Source: Saprospirales bacterium
GTDB lineage: Bacteria; Bacteroidota; Bacteroidia; Chitinophagales; JADIYW01
Length of the DNA: 64,000 bases
Assembly (NCBI GenBank): GCA_016711605.1
Contig: JADJSS010000044.1
Span: 124,001-188,000, forward strand
Direction of reading: 5' to 3'
Position numbers and translations under genes: made by a program. Shown one piece after another: positions 26,581 through 38,360 of the stretch. The notes beneath the pieces are model-generated. The model did no database searches, was not told the origin of the DNA, and worked only from the letters and a program-made list of their open reading frames with translations. The first letter of the stretch is position 1; every line of letters begins with the position of its first letter.

Positions 26581-27485
26581 TTGTCAAACAAAGAATTATA
26601 TAAACAACTTTGTGCGAATAAAAATTTTGCAGCAAAAATTCATTTGTTTGCTCAACCATTTTGGTTAGATGCAGTGGCTGAAAATTGGGACGTTTTTTTG
26701 AAAGTGATGCTTCAACAAATCTCAGCATGCCTGATATTGTTGCAATTTTACCGTTTTGTTATAAAGGAAATCTACTAACGAAACGAATTTATTTACCTGA
26801 TTTTAGTTTTTATCAATCGATAATTTTTTTAAAAAATGATTTAACTATTAATGAAAAAAATAAAATTGCGTTTGAATTATTTCAGCAATTACCAAAAACT
26901 ATAAAATCTTATTTTAAATTTTTACCTGAAAATAATGGTATAGATATTTCTAATTTAAACTACAAGAAACAAGATTATTTTTCTTATTTCATTTCAAAAA
27001 ATCAACAGGAATTACAACTTAGCACTAACCACAAACGCAACATACAAAAAGGAATTAAACAACACTATTTTATTGAAGAAAGCAAAGACATTCAATCATC
27101 TTTCTCGTTGTTGATTTCTACATTTAGCAGACAAAAGTTAAAATCAAAAAATTGGTTTTGATGAGTTTAAAAAATAAATGATTTAGCAACAAAACACAAA
27201 TGCGGAAAAACAATAGATTGTTTTAATAGTAATAAAAACTTATTAGCATCAGCATTTATTGTTGAAGACGCGCAAACTGTTTATTATTTATTTGGTGGTT
27301 ATAATGATACGTTTAAAAATTCAGGTGCTATGACTTTTTTATTACATCACATAATTCAACAAAGTTTAGCACAACAAAAAGATTTTAATTTTTGCGGTAG
27401 CACTAAAAAAAGTATTGCGTTATTCTTTGAAGCATTTGGAGCATCAAAAATTGATATTCCAATATGGCAAAAATCTATGATTTAA
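26581..27485 (+). pseudogene. GNAT/FemAB-like acetyltransferase family protein, at least three frameshifts
   Basis: About 300 residues once frames are joined. It starts from TTG (26581): LCANKNFAAKIHLFAQPFWLDAVAENWDVF. Corrected frames give SMPDIVAILPFCYKG, then SYFISKNQQELQLSTNHKRNIQKG, and finally VYYLFGGYNDTFKNSG...DFNFCGSTKKSIALFFEAFGA, the C-terminal half of a FemAB/GNAT-like fold. Breaks lie in T7 at 26693-26699 (needs eight), A6 at 27146-27151 (needs five) and A6 at 27169-27174 (needs seven). Indels in both directions within one short gene, with conserved sequence on both sides, look like sequencing errors. Tail-to-tail with the next gene. Confidence 0.65.
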
Positions 27486-29031
27486 ATACTTTGTATTGCT
27501 TGTTTAATTTCAGATAATTTAGCTGTTTTAAACTGCAAATTTACGTTGAGATTTTTATCGGAATTTATAGTTTGCTTGGCAATCTGTGGATTTAAGTTTT
27601 CATCCAAACCAATAGCAATTACTACTATTTCTTTGTTTTTAGGTAAATTAATTCTGTGCATATTATTTTCTGCCAACGGAATCGAAATTTGGCTATTGAT
27701 ATCTTTCACAATAGCAAAAATATTCTGGTCTTTCAATTTGTAGTTTGGAACTTGTAAGGTGAAAATTTCATCTTCTTTTATACTTCATAAAACGATCGCA
27801 ATTAATCCAATCTAATGATGATAACGATGCCTGATAATATGTTCTAAAATTTGCAGGATTGAACAAACCTAAACGAACTTCTTCTTCTTGTAATTTTGTT
27901 TCAGCTTGAACAACTGCTTTAAGTAATATAGAATCTTGTTTTAAAATTTTTGCAAAAACAGTATTAAATAAATATGGAAGCACCATCACATCTTCACATC
28001 TGGAAGCTCTGAAATAAGAAAAATTTGTGCTGCGATATGTAAATTCTGGCTTACTGACAGCATCAACACTTTTATAAAAAACGCTATAAAATTTTAAAAA
28101 ATGATGTGTTTGGATTTCCTTTATAAAACTGCTCATTGCATTCCAATAAAACATAATTATAAAAATCGTGTGTAGTAATCGATTTATTTTTTAATTGCTT
28201 TACAAGTTTTGGTTGAACGACTTTAAAACTATGTAAAAATTCTTCTTCATAAACAGCAAGCCGATATTGCTCAAACTTATCTACTATAGTTTTGATAGAA
28301 TCTTTAAACAATTTATTTGTTGTAATGTAATTTTCCATTCGTTGTTCATACGTTGCAGAATCGGATAAAAATTTTGACAGTTTGGTATTATATTTTCCCA
28401 TTTGTTTTTGATACACCAACATATCCATATCATAATATTTATTCACCTGATTTTTCTTTTCGGCTTTTGATAAAAACAACTTCTTTAACCATGACACTTT
28501 ATATCTTTTTGCGGTAATGACAGGTTTATATGGCAAGTACGGTCGCTTGGAAACAGTAGGTTTTATTGGCTTCACAGGCAATTTAAAGTCAATATTTTTT
28601 ATTTCCATGTTTGATTGTGCAGTCAATTTCCAATTCCTTATCAAATTGGTATCTAACTCCAAAACAGGACGAACACCTTTAAACGATGAAGTTTTCTCAA
28701 ACGCAACTGATGAGTTTCCCAACGCACCAAACCATCTTGTTGTTGTGTGTTTGGTGCAAAAACGGTCATGTCATTTTGCAAGTTTTGATTATTTATCTGA
28801 ACAATATAATTCATGTCTTTTTTCATTTTTAATGGCACATTCTCTAAGTATGCATTTACTTTAAACATACCACCACTTTGTAAAAGCTTGTTGTTACTTT
28901 CAGCCAAAACATTGCTAAAAAACCTTGGATTGGATTCGTTACTTCTGTTAAAACAATTTTATGTTTTTAAAATCAGATTTTTATTGCTTTTTATATCAAA
29001 ACAAAAGGAGGAAAAATAAATTTAATTCCAT
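27482..29031 (-). pseudogene. Hypothetical exported protein, many frameshifts
   Basis: No single frame, but joined frames give one protein of about 500 residues, from a possible ATG at 29031 (MELNLFFLLLF, signal-like) to IKQAIQSI at 27482. Segments in order: LAESNNKLLQSGGMFKVNAY, NMEIKNIDFKLPVKPIKPTVSKRPYLPYKP, KSVDAVSKPEFTYRSTNFSYF, LKDQNIFAIVKDINSQIS. Breaks are near 28910, 28730, 28115 (AAAA/AAA) and 27776-27779. It lies 9 bp after the OmpA-like gene and is probably in its operon. I recognise no family. The 5' end is uncertain. Confidence 0.5.
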
Positions 29032-29040
29032 TTTTTCCTT

Positions 29041-29526
29041 CTATGGAATTATCTTTGTATTATCTAAAATAAAAACCTGTTCTGGATTTCCGTTAATTTC
29101 TTTTACTATATCTGCAGCTTTTTGAATATCAAACATTCGCATGGTTATTTCAACTCTACGATTTTTACTTTTATTTATTTCAGTATTATTTTTTGCGACA
29201 GGATTTTCTTCACCTTTAAAATTTTTATCAAGTAGATTAAAAGGCAATCCGTTTTTTATCAATAGGTTTGAAACAAAATCTGCACGTCGTTTTGATAAAT
29301 CTATATTGTATTGATTGGTTCCATCAGCATCTGTAAAACCAACAACATAAACTTCTTTATATTGTTTGATTGAAGTTGAATTACTAATAAAATCAAGTAA
29401 TTCACGATATTGTAATTCATTTAACGTATCAATATCTGAATCAAAGTAGAAAATAGATTTTACATCTTTGAAGGCAAACAAATGCCAATGTGTTAATAGT
29501 AACACAATTGAAATCAGGTGTTTCAT
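29041..29526 (-). CDS. OmpA family C-terminal domain protein
   Basis: 161 residues. Signal peptide (about 1-19), then an OmpA-like peptidoglycan-binding domain: IFYFDSDIDTLNELQYRELLDFI, VYVVGFTDADGTNQYNIDLSKRRADFV and the NRRVEITMRM ending. There is no beta-barrel domain. It probably binds peptidoglycan in the periplasm. The frame-broken gene starting at 29031 follows by 9 bp and is likely co-expressed, so it may be the partner protein. Confidence 0.82.
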   Translation of the reverse strand: MKHLISIVLLLTHWHLFAFKDVKSIFYFDSDIDTLNELQYRELLDFISNSTSIKQYKEVYVVGFTDADGTNQYNIDLSKRRADFVSNLLIKNGLPFNLLDKNFKGEENPVAKNNTEINKSKNRRVEITMRMFDIQKAADIVKEINGNPEQVFILDNTKIIP

Positions 29527-29705
29527 TTGCTAGTAGTTTATTGGTTATAAAATAATTCAATTGTTTTGTACGGCAAAAACAATAAAAATGTGATTTAAAT
29601 CTATAACGAAACAGTTTTTATTTTATTGTATTGCCTTTTATTTTCTTTAATCTTTTTTATAGATTTTGGTAGAGTATTTGATAAATTTAGTTATTTTTAA
29701 TTTTT

Positions 29706-29713
29706 TAAATTTG
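29706..29713 (+). promoter_or_regulatory. -7 promoter box
   Basis: TAAATTTG fits TAnnTTTG, 14 bp before the TTG start of the S41 peptidase gene. A TTTG at 29677-29680 is slightly too far for a textbook -33. Confidence 0.45.
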
Positions 29714-29727
29714 ATTCTTTACATACA

Positions 29728-31829
29728 TTGAAAAAGACTTTTATCATTTTATTATACTTGTTGTCGAATGCTTTTGTATTTGCACAAAGTAATTATGCAA
29801 CGTGCAAGAAAGCATCTATTTTATTAAAAGAAATGGAAAAATTCCATTACAAACCAATTAAGTTAGACGAAGTGACATCATCAGAAATATTTTTTGATGT
29901 ACTAAAAAGTTTAGATCCAAAAGGATTTTATTTTTCTAAAACAGAATTGTCAGCTCTCGAAAAACACAAGACAAAAATTTTTACCCAAATCAATAATGGA
30001 AATTGTGATTTCTTAAATGATTTATTAACCTTGTATAAATTAAAATTACTCTATGCAGATACAGTAATAAAATTTCAATCGAAGAATCCTTTTGTTTACA
30101 CGAATAATGAAAGTATCAATTTTAATAATATCGAATCTAAACAATTAACGCTGGCTGATAATGATACCGAACTAAATAAAAAATGGTATCAATTTTTAAA
30201 ATATCAAACATTAAAAGCAATGTTTCAGCCAAGTATAAAATATCCAGACATTTTACAAACAGATTCAAAAACTATCTTATCTACAGAACCTTTTTTCAGA
30301 GAAAAAATTAAAAACCTGAATAACAGAAAAATTAAACGCATTCTAAATTGTCCTGAAGGTTTAGAAAATTTTATAGGTAAACATTTTTTAAATGCTATTG
30401 CCAATCGATTCGACCCACACAGCATCTATTTTACAACAAGTGAAAAAGATGATTTTATTTCAATGATTTCGAAAGATGGAATGTCATTTGGATTTTATAT
30501 TGACGAAAATAAAAATGGTGAGTTTGAAATTTCTGACTTAATTCCTGGTGGAAACGCATGGAAAACAAACCAACTCAACACTGGTGATATTTTAGTTGCC
30601 ATGAAATTTGGAAACAACATCACAGTTGATTTAACATTTGTAGATAATGAAGAAATGGAAGATATTTTCGACTCTAATAGCGAATCATCAACCTTAGCAT
30701 TAACAGTAAGAAAACCAAATGGTCAAATAAAAACGGTATCGCTTTATAAAGAAAAAACAGAACAAGAAGACAACATTGTAAGAAGTTATATTTTAAACGG
30801 CACTAAAAAAATAGGATATATTTCGCTACCGAGTTTTTATGATGAAAGAGAAAATAAAAATCCATTAGGATGTGGTAATGATGTAGCTAAGGAAATTTCT
30901 AAATTGCAAGAAGAAAAAATTGAAGGATTGATTTTAGACATTCGATTTAATGGTGGTGGCTCAATGAAAGAAGCGCTAAATTTAGCTGGTATTTTTATTA
31001 ACGAAGGTCCGCTTTGTGTTGTAAAAGACAAAGACAATAAAATAACAACACTAAAAGACATGAATCGTGGAACTGCATATGATGGTCCATTAATAGTAAT
31101 GATAAATGGACAAAGTGCTTCTGCATCAGAAATGGTTTCTGCTACGTTGCAAGATTACAACAGAGCAGTTATTGTTGGAAATACTACGTTTGGAAAAGGC
31201 ACTGCACAAATTACGGCACCGCTAGATGCAAATTTTAGTTTAGAAACTATGACAGGAAATGAGAAATCTGATATTGGTTATTTAAATATCACTATGCGGA
31301 AATTTTATCGAGTTTCAACATTTAGTCATCAGAATAAAGGAATTAAACCTGACATTATGTTGCCTGATTTTTCTTTATTTTCTAATGAAAAAGAATCGAC
31401 ACAAAAATATGCTTTGGCTTTTGATACTGTAGTAAAAATATTTATTTTACTGCGCTTCCTTCGTTGCCAATTAATGCTTTATCATCTAAAAGCACACAAC
31501 GAATTGTCAACAATAATTTATTTAAAGAAGTAATTTCACTCAACGATTCTATGCAAAAGATACAAAAGAAACAACTACTGTTTCGCTGAATATTGAAAAT
31601 TACAGGCAATTAAAAAAAGCGTTATGCTTCTTTTGAAAAATCCTTAGATTCTTTAAATGCATCTACTTCAAAAGCATATAGTGTTTTAAATAACGATTTG
31701 GACAAAACTGTTTATAAGGTAAACGATTTTTCAAAACAATTAAACGAACAAACCATTAAAAGTATTCAAAATGATTTTTATATTGAAGAAGCATATCATA
31801 TTATAAACGACTTAATTGAAATAAAATAA
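29728..31829 (+). pseudogene. S41 family C-terminal processing peptidase, tail frameshifted
   Basis: TTG start. Signal peptide (about 1-19, LSNAFVFAQ), helical N-terminal region, PDZ domain (about 245-330; IPGGNAWKTNQLNTGDILVAM), and the S41 protease domain with SASASE and FGKGTAQ carrying the Ser-Lys dyad. Intact reading ends at 31533. Beyond about 31440 the frame shifts and joined frames read LPSLPINALSSKSTQRIVNNN and YRQLKKRYASFEKSLDSL, the usual helical C-terminal domain, to a TAA at 31829. The catalytic part is unaffected. Similar to Prc/CtpA proteases that trim periplasmic proteins. Confidence 0.85.
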
Positions 31830-31851
31830 ATTATTAAATAAAATCAAGCTC

Positions 31852-32894
31852 ATGAAAAAAAATATTTTTGTATTATTTTGTTCACTTTTTTTAGTAACCA
31901 ATAATTATCTAAACGCACAAACAACCTATGCATCACCAGTCGATTACATGAGTGATATATCAAAATTATTAGATAACGTACAAGCAGATTTATGGAGTTA
32001 TACGAATGCAGTTTCACATAACAAAAGCGCACGCAAAGTTGAGAAAAAAAGAAATGAAATTATTGAAAACATAAAAAAATCTAAAGATTATGTATGGAAA
32101 ATGCCAAGCTATAAAGGTGACAAAAGTTTAAAAGATTCTGCATACTCTTACTTAAAAGTTAGTTATGCTGTTATGACAGAAGATTATTCCAAATTAATGA
32201 ATATGGAAGACATTGCAGAGCAATCCTACGATGCGATGGAAGCTTACTTATTAGCAAAAGAAATTGCATCTAATAAGCAAGATACTGCAACACGAAAATT
32301 AAATTCTGCTTATAAAAATTTTGCTGCAAAAACAATGTTACTTTAAATGATAAAAGAGATGAAACCGCTCAGAAATTAACTGAAGCAAGTGCCGTTTATA
32401 ATTATTACAATGTCATATACTTGATCTTTTTTAAATCCTTTAAACAAGAAATTTATGTAATGGATGCATTAAATAAAAACAACATAAGTGCTATAAAACA
32501 GAATACAGATGCGTTATCAAAATTTACTGAAGAAGGATTGAAGAAAACAGATACTATTCGTTCATTTAAAAACGATGCTTCATTAAAAACTGCCTGCAAA
32601 GAAGCTTTAACTTTTTATAAAAATGAAGCAGATACAAAACTGAATACTTTATCCGATTTTTTAATTAAGAAAGAAGCATTTGAAAAAATTAAAAAAAGTA
32701 TTGATGCAAAAGCACAATCAAAACGAACACAAAATGATGTAGATGAATTTAATAAAGCAGTGACAGATTACAACGCTGCGTCAGGCGTTTTTAATACAAC
32801 TATAGAAAAACTAAATGCAGAAAGATCAAAAGTTTTAACAAAATGGAATTCTACTTCAGATGCATTTATCGACAAACAAGTTCCTAAGAATTAA
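31852..32894 (+). pseudogene. LIC11966 family surface protein, one frameshift
   Basis: About 347 residues when joined. Signal peptide (about 1-23), then a helical protein with DYMSDISKLLDNVQADLWSYTNAV, EDIAEQSYDAMEAYLLAKEIA and YYNVIYLIFFKSFKQEIYVMDALNK, which I recall as the LIC11966 surface protein family. The break is at A5 (32328-32332): AAAAAC reads KTMLL and a stop, while one more A gives KNNVTLNDKRDETAQKL and continues to DAFIDKQVPKN. An internal ATG at 32421 is not a real start. Function unknown. Confidence 0.68.
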
Positions 32895-32911
32895 ACAAAA
32901 TCCAAAAACAA

Positions 32912-32940
32912 AAAAAGCATCACATATTGTGATGCTTTTT
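32912..32940. terminator. Strong bidirectional terminator hairpin
   Basis: AAAAAGCATCACA (32912-32924) and TGTGATGCTTTTT (32928-32940) form a perfect 13-bp stem with a 3-base loop. A-runs and T-runs on the two sides give a U-tract in both directions. It lies between convergent genes ending at 32894 and 32965. Confidence 0.9.
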
Positions 32941-32964
32941 ATTTTCCAGCTATAATTATATCTC

Positions 32965-33681
32965 TTAATGCTTTGCAGGAATGTTCAATTCTTTAAATGT
33001 AACATCTGCTGGCAACTCAAATTGGTTAGCTGAAAAACTTGGATTTTCGTCTAATTTTTTAGCTTCCATCAACATCGTATGACCTAACATACCAAATTCT
33101 GATTTTAATGCAATGCCTTTCCAAACAGCTGTTTTGCCAGTTGCACCTTTCGCTCTTTCATCATCAAGCGTGAATGAAATTACCTTGCAGGTTTTGCCAA
33201 GAATATCTTCACTACCTTCTTCTTTTATTTTTAATTTATCTTTCATTTCTTGAGTCAACTTATCAAAATTTGCATCTTTAGGATCAAATTTAGATGCGTC
33301 CATTTTCATTTTTGAGCCATCTTTTGCACCTTCTTGCCAGATATAGATATAATCATCTTTCATCATAGAATAGGAAACTGAATTTATTTCTTTTCCCATC
33401 ATACTAATTGCAGTTGCAGATTTAGTTAATTCTTTTTTACCATAATCATCAAAATATTTTGTGGTAGTTACTTTACCCATTTTTTCCATATTCATTTCTG
33501 ATTCAACGATAGCAGCTTTAATTCCGTAGCGTTCGCCAGTTACAGCATCAGCAATTTTTTCAGCAACAGATTTGTCTGAATTTTCTGATGTTGAAGATGC
33601 AGTATCTGCATTGGTTGTGTTATTGTTTTTGCAACTTGTAAATAAACAAGCAATTACAAAAAAGAGAATTGTGTTTTTCAT
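32965..33681 (-). CDS. Hypothetical lipoprotein (DUF4412-like)
   Basis: 238 residues. Signal peptide with lipobox FTSC (about C17), then an Asn/Thr/Ser-rich linker (NNNTTNADTASSTSENSDKS) and a soluble domain. Sequence such as GKVTTTKYFDDYGKKELTKS, GSEDILGKTCKVISFTLDD and AVWKGIALKSE resembles DUF4412-type proteins, where a substrate-dependent strand pattern is repeated; that match is from memory and not certain. Probably outer-membrane anchored. Ends at a shared terminator with the convergent LIC11966 gene. Confidence 0.62.
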   Translation of the reverse strand: MKNTILFFVIACLFTSCKNNNTTNADTASSTSENSDKSVAEKIADAVTGERYGIKAAIVESEMNMEKMGKVTTTKYFDDYGKKELTKSATAISMMGKEINSVSYSMMKDDYIYIWQEGAKDGSKMKMDASKFDPKDANFDKLTQEMKDKLKIKEEGSEDILGKTCKVISFTLDDERAKGATGKTAVWKGIALKSEFGMLGHTMLMEAKKLDENPSFSANQFELPADVTFKELNIPAKH

Positions 33682-33738
33682 TAGTATATTTTTATAGTTT
33701 TAATTAATTAAATGTACAAAGAAATTGCTAAAATGTTT

Positions 33739-34657
33739 TCAATTAATAAGTAATACGTGCGTGAACTTTTTCAAATAATCCATTCCACTTTTATTCATTA
33801 CCTCACGTTTTGCAACTTTCATTCTTGAGCGCATACTTTTTATAGTGTTGAAATATAAAGTAATATCAAACTTTGATTTCGTGAGTAGAAATGCTGACCA
33901 CATGATAAAATGTGTAATCACATACAACATTGGTAAGTGCTTGTAAACAACTATCATTTTATTTTCAAACATGCGTGCATAGGTAGTTTTGCTTGGTTCT
34001 CTTCCATCAGGATTTTGCTTGTGCAAAACCAAAATATCTTTCGTAAATAAAATAGAATAACCTTGTTTTATGGTTGCGTATGACAAATCATACTCTTCCA
34101 TTCCATAAAAAAAAAATCGTCTTGATAAAAGCCAGTTTCTTCAATGAGTGTCTTTGGAAAAACATGGCCATAGCCAAAAAATAAATTATAAAATAGTTCG
34201 TTTTTATCTTTAATTAAATCAGGATTTTTAATGGTGTTTCTGTTTTTCCAGTAAAAGGATTTTTACCTAAAAAGCCAATGATAGCAAGATTTTCCGATTC
34301 ATACTTATCATACAGATTCAAGACTTTTTGCATTACATCATGGTTAGTGATTTCTGCATCATCATCCATAAATAAAAGATATTTTCCAGTTGCTTTTTGA
34401 ATACACAAATTGCGACCACCAGCAACGCCTAAGTTTTTATCGTGGTTGATATAATTAACTAAAGGTTTTTCTTCAACAGAAAGTTGATTTAAATACGATT
34501 CAAAGATTGAATAATCAGTTGTTGAAGCATTATTTAAAATTATAATTTCTTTTTGCCAACCAACCACATTCTCTAAACTCAATACATTTTTCACTGCATC
34601 AATCGTGTCTTGCGCGCGATTGTAACTGATGATGATGAATGAAAAAATGTTATTCAT
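33739..34657 (-). pseudogene. Glycosyltransferase family 2, frameshifted in an A10 tract
   Basis: About 300 residues when joined. GT2 features: FIIISYNRAQDTIDAV at the N-terminus, IILNNAST, and the DxD-like catalytic MDDDAEI near residue 99, with GVAGGRNLCIQKATGKYLLF before it. Breaks: T5 at 34225-34229 (needs six), and ten A at 34107-34116 that must be eight or eleven to give DFFFYGMEEYDLSY. The C-terminal part reads EEYDLSYATIKQGYSILFTK and HKQNPDGREPSKTTYARMFENKMIVVYKH. The last gene of the glycan locus in transcription order. The A10 tract could also be a phase-variation switch. Confidence 0.7.
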
Positions 34658-34723
34658 AATTTTTTAAAATTTCACGCAATTCCGAAAACTCGGAACGAAA
34701 AGATGCAAAGGCGAAAAGAAAAA

Positions 34724-37404
34724 CTATGCAGTATGTTCTACGTTTTCTGATTTTTTATTTTTAAAAAACAAAAACAACAAACCTCCAATAAAAATATAAA
34801 ACAGTAAGTTACCTGCTAATAAAACATTGTTTGTTAATGCATACATTTTCGGTTTAAACTCAAAAGTAATTTTGTGTTCACCAGCTTTTACTTTCATACC
34901 ACGTAAAATGTAATTTACACGAATATGATCAGTTGGTTTGCCATCCACAAAAGACAACCAATCTTGATTTGGTCGATAAATCACTTCAGAAAACACAACG
35001 AACTCATCTTTATCAGATTTGAAATTATAGTCTAATTTCATAGGATTTTTTGTGTCAATTTTAGTGATAAATCGAGTGGCACTTTGTTGTGCAGAATCTG
35101 TATTTGGCGTAATATCTTTTAAATAAGATGCAAATTCTTTATTTACAATAGCAGTTTGTTTTGGATTTATATCGCGTACTTTTAAAATCTCTTCTTCATT
35201 GGTATTTGCAATTTGAGTATTGTTTACAAACCACGCATTTCCTAACGCAAAAGGATTTAGATTCACACCATTTGCTTCTTCGCTTTGCTTAATATATTTT
35301 GTATTTAGCATGTTCCAGAAATTGGCTTTTTCCAATTGTCCTTTGGCTACGAAATTCATTAAATCATATTCCAAACCGTAAGAAATAATATCTTGGTAGC
35401 GTTGTAATTTTGCTGGACTATAACCATCAATTGTTCTATGAAAATAAGCACTGCTTGCTGAGTTCCAACGACTTTGAATGGTAGTGAAATCAAACATACG
35501 AGCTCCGTCTTTATTTTCTGCTAAGATAGCAGCATCTGCTGGTGTTTCAGGAAATGCATTTGACTGAACAGTTGTTTTGTCTTCAAAGTTTCCATTGTTC
35601 AAATATCGCTTATTGATGCCCCAAAATCATAAATTATTAATAAGCATAAACCGACAATAATTACGGAAGATTGTTTTAATTTATCCAATGCAAATAATAC
35701 TAACAATGAAATTGATAACAACACCAATATAAATGAGCGAATAGCGTCGTTACGAGAAAATGCTTCTCTATCTTTTGCTAATGCTTGCATTACTGTATTT
35801 GCAATAGCTGGATTATTTGCTTTAGCTATTTCTTCTCGGAAAATATCATCTTTACTAATTCCGTTTTGAATATTTTTTGATTTGAAAGAAGAAAATCCAC
35901 CAAATAATAAAATAAATGCAACCAATGCAGCCGTAATTATTCCAGAAAATTTTAAAGATTTTATTCTATCTTCTTTAGAAGTTGATTCACCTAAAAATTC
36001 TTTCAACCCTAATATTCCAATAATCACCATTAAAATTTGCACCAAAGCCATCACCATCGTTGGTGCTCTGAATTTGTTGAACATTGGAACTACATTATAT
36101 AATAGCTTATAAAATGTAGCAAAGTTTTTACCAAAAGCCATTAAGGTTGCGAAAATAATAGATCCTAAAATCCACCATTTTAATTTTCCTTTATAAGCAA
36201 ACATTCCAAAAACGAATAAAAAGAAAACGATGATGCCTAAATAAATTGGACCTTGTACAAAGGGTTCGCTGCCCCAATATAACGAGAAAGAATTGCTTTG
36301 TAATGCAGGATTAATATTTACTTGATTAGATTGAATGGCAGCAACAAAATTTTGTAAAGTATCCAAACTGGTAATGTTTATTGCACCTGTGTAATTAGGA
36401 ACAATTAAACTTCCTAATTCTTCAAAACCTAAACTCCATTGTGTCGCGTAATCAAACCCAACTCCTTTTTCTTTATTATCAACTGGTTTTGCTTCAGGTT
36501 TTGCATCACCAGGATTCATTAATGCAGTATTTAAGATATCACCACCACGAGTTGTTTCTTTAGAAAAATCATTTACAAAGAAATTTTGAAAATTCATCAT
36601 CACTGAAATGGCAAATGCAACGCCTAAAATTAGTGAACTCATTCCTGCATGTTTGAAATCTTTTTCAGCCAGAATTGTCACGAATTCATACAGCATATAA
36701 AATCCAATAATAATTAAACTGTAATAGGCAATTTGTATATGAGCACCGGCAATTATTTCATACAAAAAGAAAAGAAAAACAACAGCACCAACAAAATATT
36801 TTTTTCTAAAAATGAGCCAAGCACCAGCAAACAAAGGCAGAAACATGGCTATGGTAATTACTTTAGTGATATGACCTGCTGCTAAGCTAACAAAATTTGC
36901 AGTACACAAACCAACAGCCAATGCACCTAAAGTAGAATACGAAACTTTGCGCGTTAAAATATATAATCCTAAAAATGTTGCAAAAAATAGAAATACAATA
37001 TCCATTGCTGGATCTGGAATGTTTCTCATTATTTTATGCACTAACATTACTGGTGTATATTCCAATAATTTAGAAAAACCAATTCCGCCAATTACATAAC
37101 CAGGCATTCCACCAAACATGCGCGATGACCAAAGTGCTGTTTCACCAGTTGCTTCTTTATAGTCTGCAATTTCTTTATTCATCGCTACATATTGATTGGA
37201 GTCATGCGTAGAATATTGCATGCCTTGCAACAACGGCATACAATACACAAATGCCAAAGCGACGAAAAACAACAGAACTGCTGGAATTAATATTTTATTT
37301 GGAACCGAAAAAGATGGTGTATTACTATTGCTAATTTTTGTTGGTGCAACATTTGGTTGCCTTACATTTTGTGTGCTTGGTTTAAGCGGTTGTTTTTTTG
37401 CCAT
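34724..37404 (-). pseudogene. YfhO family membrane protein, one frameshift
   Basis: About 893 residues when joined. The N-terminal part has an Asn/Thr/Pro-rich leader, then about 12 membrane helices starting with KILIPAVLLFFVALAFVYCMPLLQGM, and a large soluble domain after STHDSNQYVAMNKEIADYKEATGETALW. The frame ends after DFGASI and resumes as NKRYLNNGNFEDKTTVQSNAFPET, with the C-terminal membrane helix near the end. The join is at C4 on the plus strand (35619-35622); one more base gives GINKRYLN. YfhO proteins are linked to glycosylation of lipoteichoic acids or other surface polymers. Confidence 0.78.
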
Positions 37405-37425
37405 GAAAAAATTTTATGGACAAAT

Positions 37426-38313
37426 TTACAGTTTTATCCATTCGGGAGGAATTAAATCTTGTGAATTTATTGATTTATCGGCGAACCAATTTTTAGGTGC
37501 AATAACAATTTTTTCAGGATTAGCATTGAGCCAAGCGCTCCACCAACTGAAAGTGCTATTACAAATGATGTTGTGCTTGCATATAGACATCAACTGCATA
37601 TCTATATAGCTGGTCTCTGATGTATTATTATTGTCGATAAAATGCATTGGAAAATCAGACTTTATATTCTCTTTTGTCCAGGAAATATCATCAGAAAAAA
37701 CAAAAAAAGTTGGTTGCGATATTATAGAGGCAATGTATGCAATTGCATTTTTATAATAGTCTAAAGTTTGAATGACAAATTTATCTTGATTCTTTTGGAT
37801 AGAAATATAATCGCCACGACGAATGTGAATCGAAACAGTATTAGTTGATTCTATTTTAGTTTGCCAATCTAAATTTTTATCAATTAGTTTATTTTTAAAT
37901 ACAAGTTCTTTGCGTAAAATTGATTCTATTGATTCAAAATATTTCGCTGATTGAAAATTTCCTTTAGCGTAAGTATTGTCTTTATAATCTAAAAAATCAG
38001 GTTGAAATACAAATAAATTTTCTTGCAATAAAGTCATCTTATTCTTATTGATTATATCACGAAAAAGATATTCTGCTTTTGCAAATGGATACAATATTTT
38101 TCCAGTTATAAAATTATGTTCAATTTCAGCATTTATATTAAAAATACTTAATTCGTATTTCATTTGAGTTGCCAATTTTTTGATTGGCAATTTGCTTTCA
38201 ATAAATGAAGTTGATAAAATCAGCGATGTATTATTTTTAATAGCTAATGTTTTTCCAAAAGCATATTGAAAGATTTGATTTCCTAAACCACCGCTGAGTA
38301 ATACTTTGATCAT
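37426..38313 (-). CDS. Alpha-1,2-fucosyltransferase (GT11)
   Basis: 295 residues. Starts MIKVLLSGGLGNQIFQYAFGKTLA, the GT11 N-terminus. It also has VSIHIRRGDYI, the conserved HxRRxDY GDP-fucose-binding motif, near 172-182, and the C-terminal CNSTFSWWSAWLN motif near 262-274. It would add fucose from GDP-fucose in alpha-1,2 linkage to a galactose-type acceptor. A second GT11 lies at 47947. It follows the GT6 gene with a 47-bp gap of short AATGTAATAATG repeats. Confidence 0.9.
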   Translation of the reverse strand: MIKVLLSGGLGNQIFQYAFGKTLAIKNNTSLILSTSFIESKLPIKKLATQMKYELSIFNINAEIEHNFITGKILYPFAKAEYLFRDIINKNKMTLLQENLFVFQPDFLDYKDNTYAKGNFQSAKYFESIESILRKELVFKNKLIDKNLDWQTKIESTNTVSIHIRRGDYISIQKNQDKFVIQTLDYYKNAIAYIASIISQPTFFVFSDDISWTKENIKSDFPMHFIDNNNTSETSYIDMQLMSICKHNIICNSTFSWWSAWLNANPEKIVIAPKNWFADKSINSQDLIPPEWIKL

Positions 38314-38360
38314 TGTAATAATGAAGTAATGTAGTAATGTAATAATGTTATCATCGTAAA

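Noticed and set aside
34724..37404. Two adjacent genes, or programmed frameshifting, at the YfhO gene
   Set aside because: The two halves are one family and join by one base at a C4 run. No slippery-site/hairpin context is seen, and similar indels are everywhere nearby.
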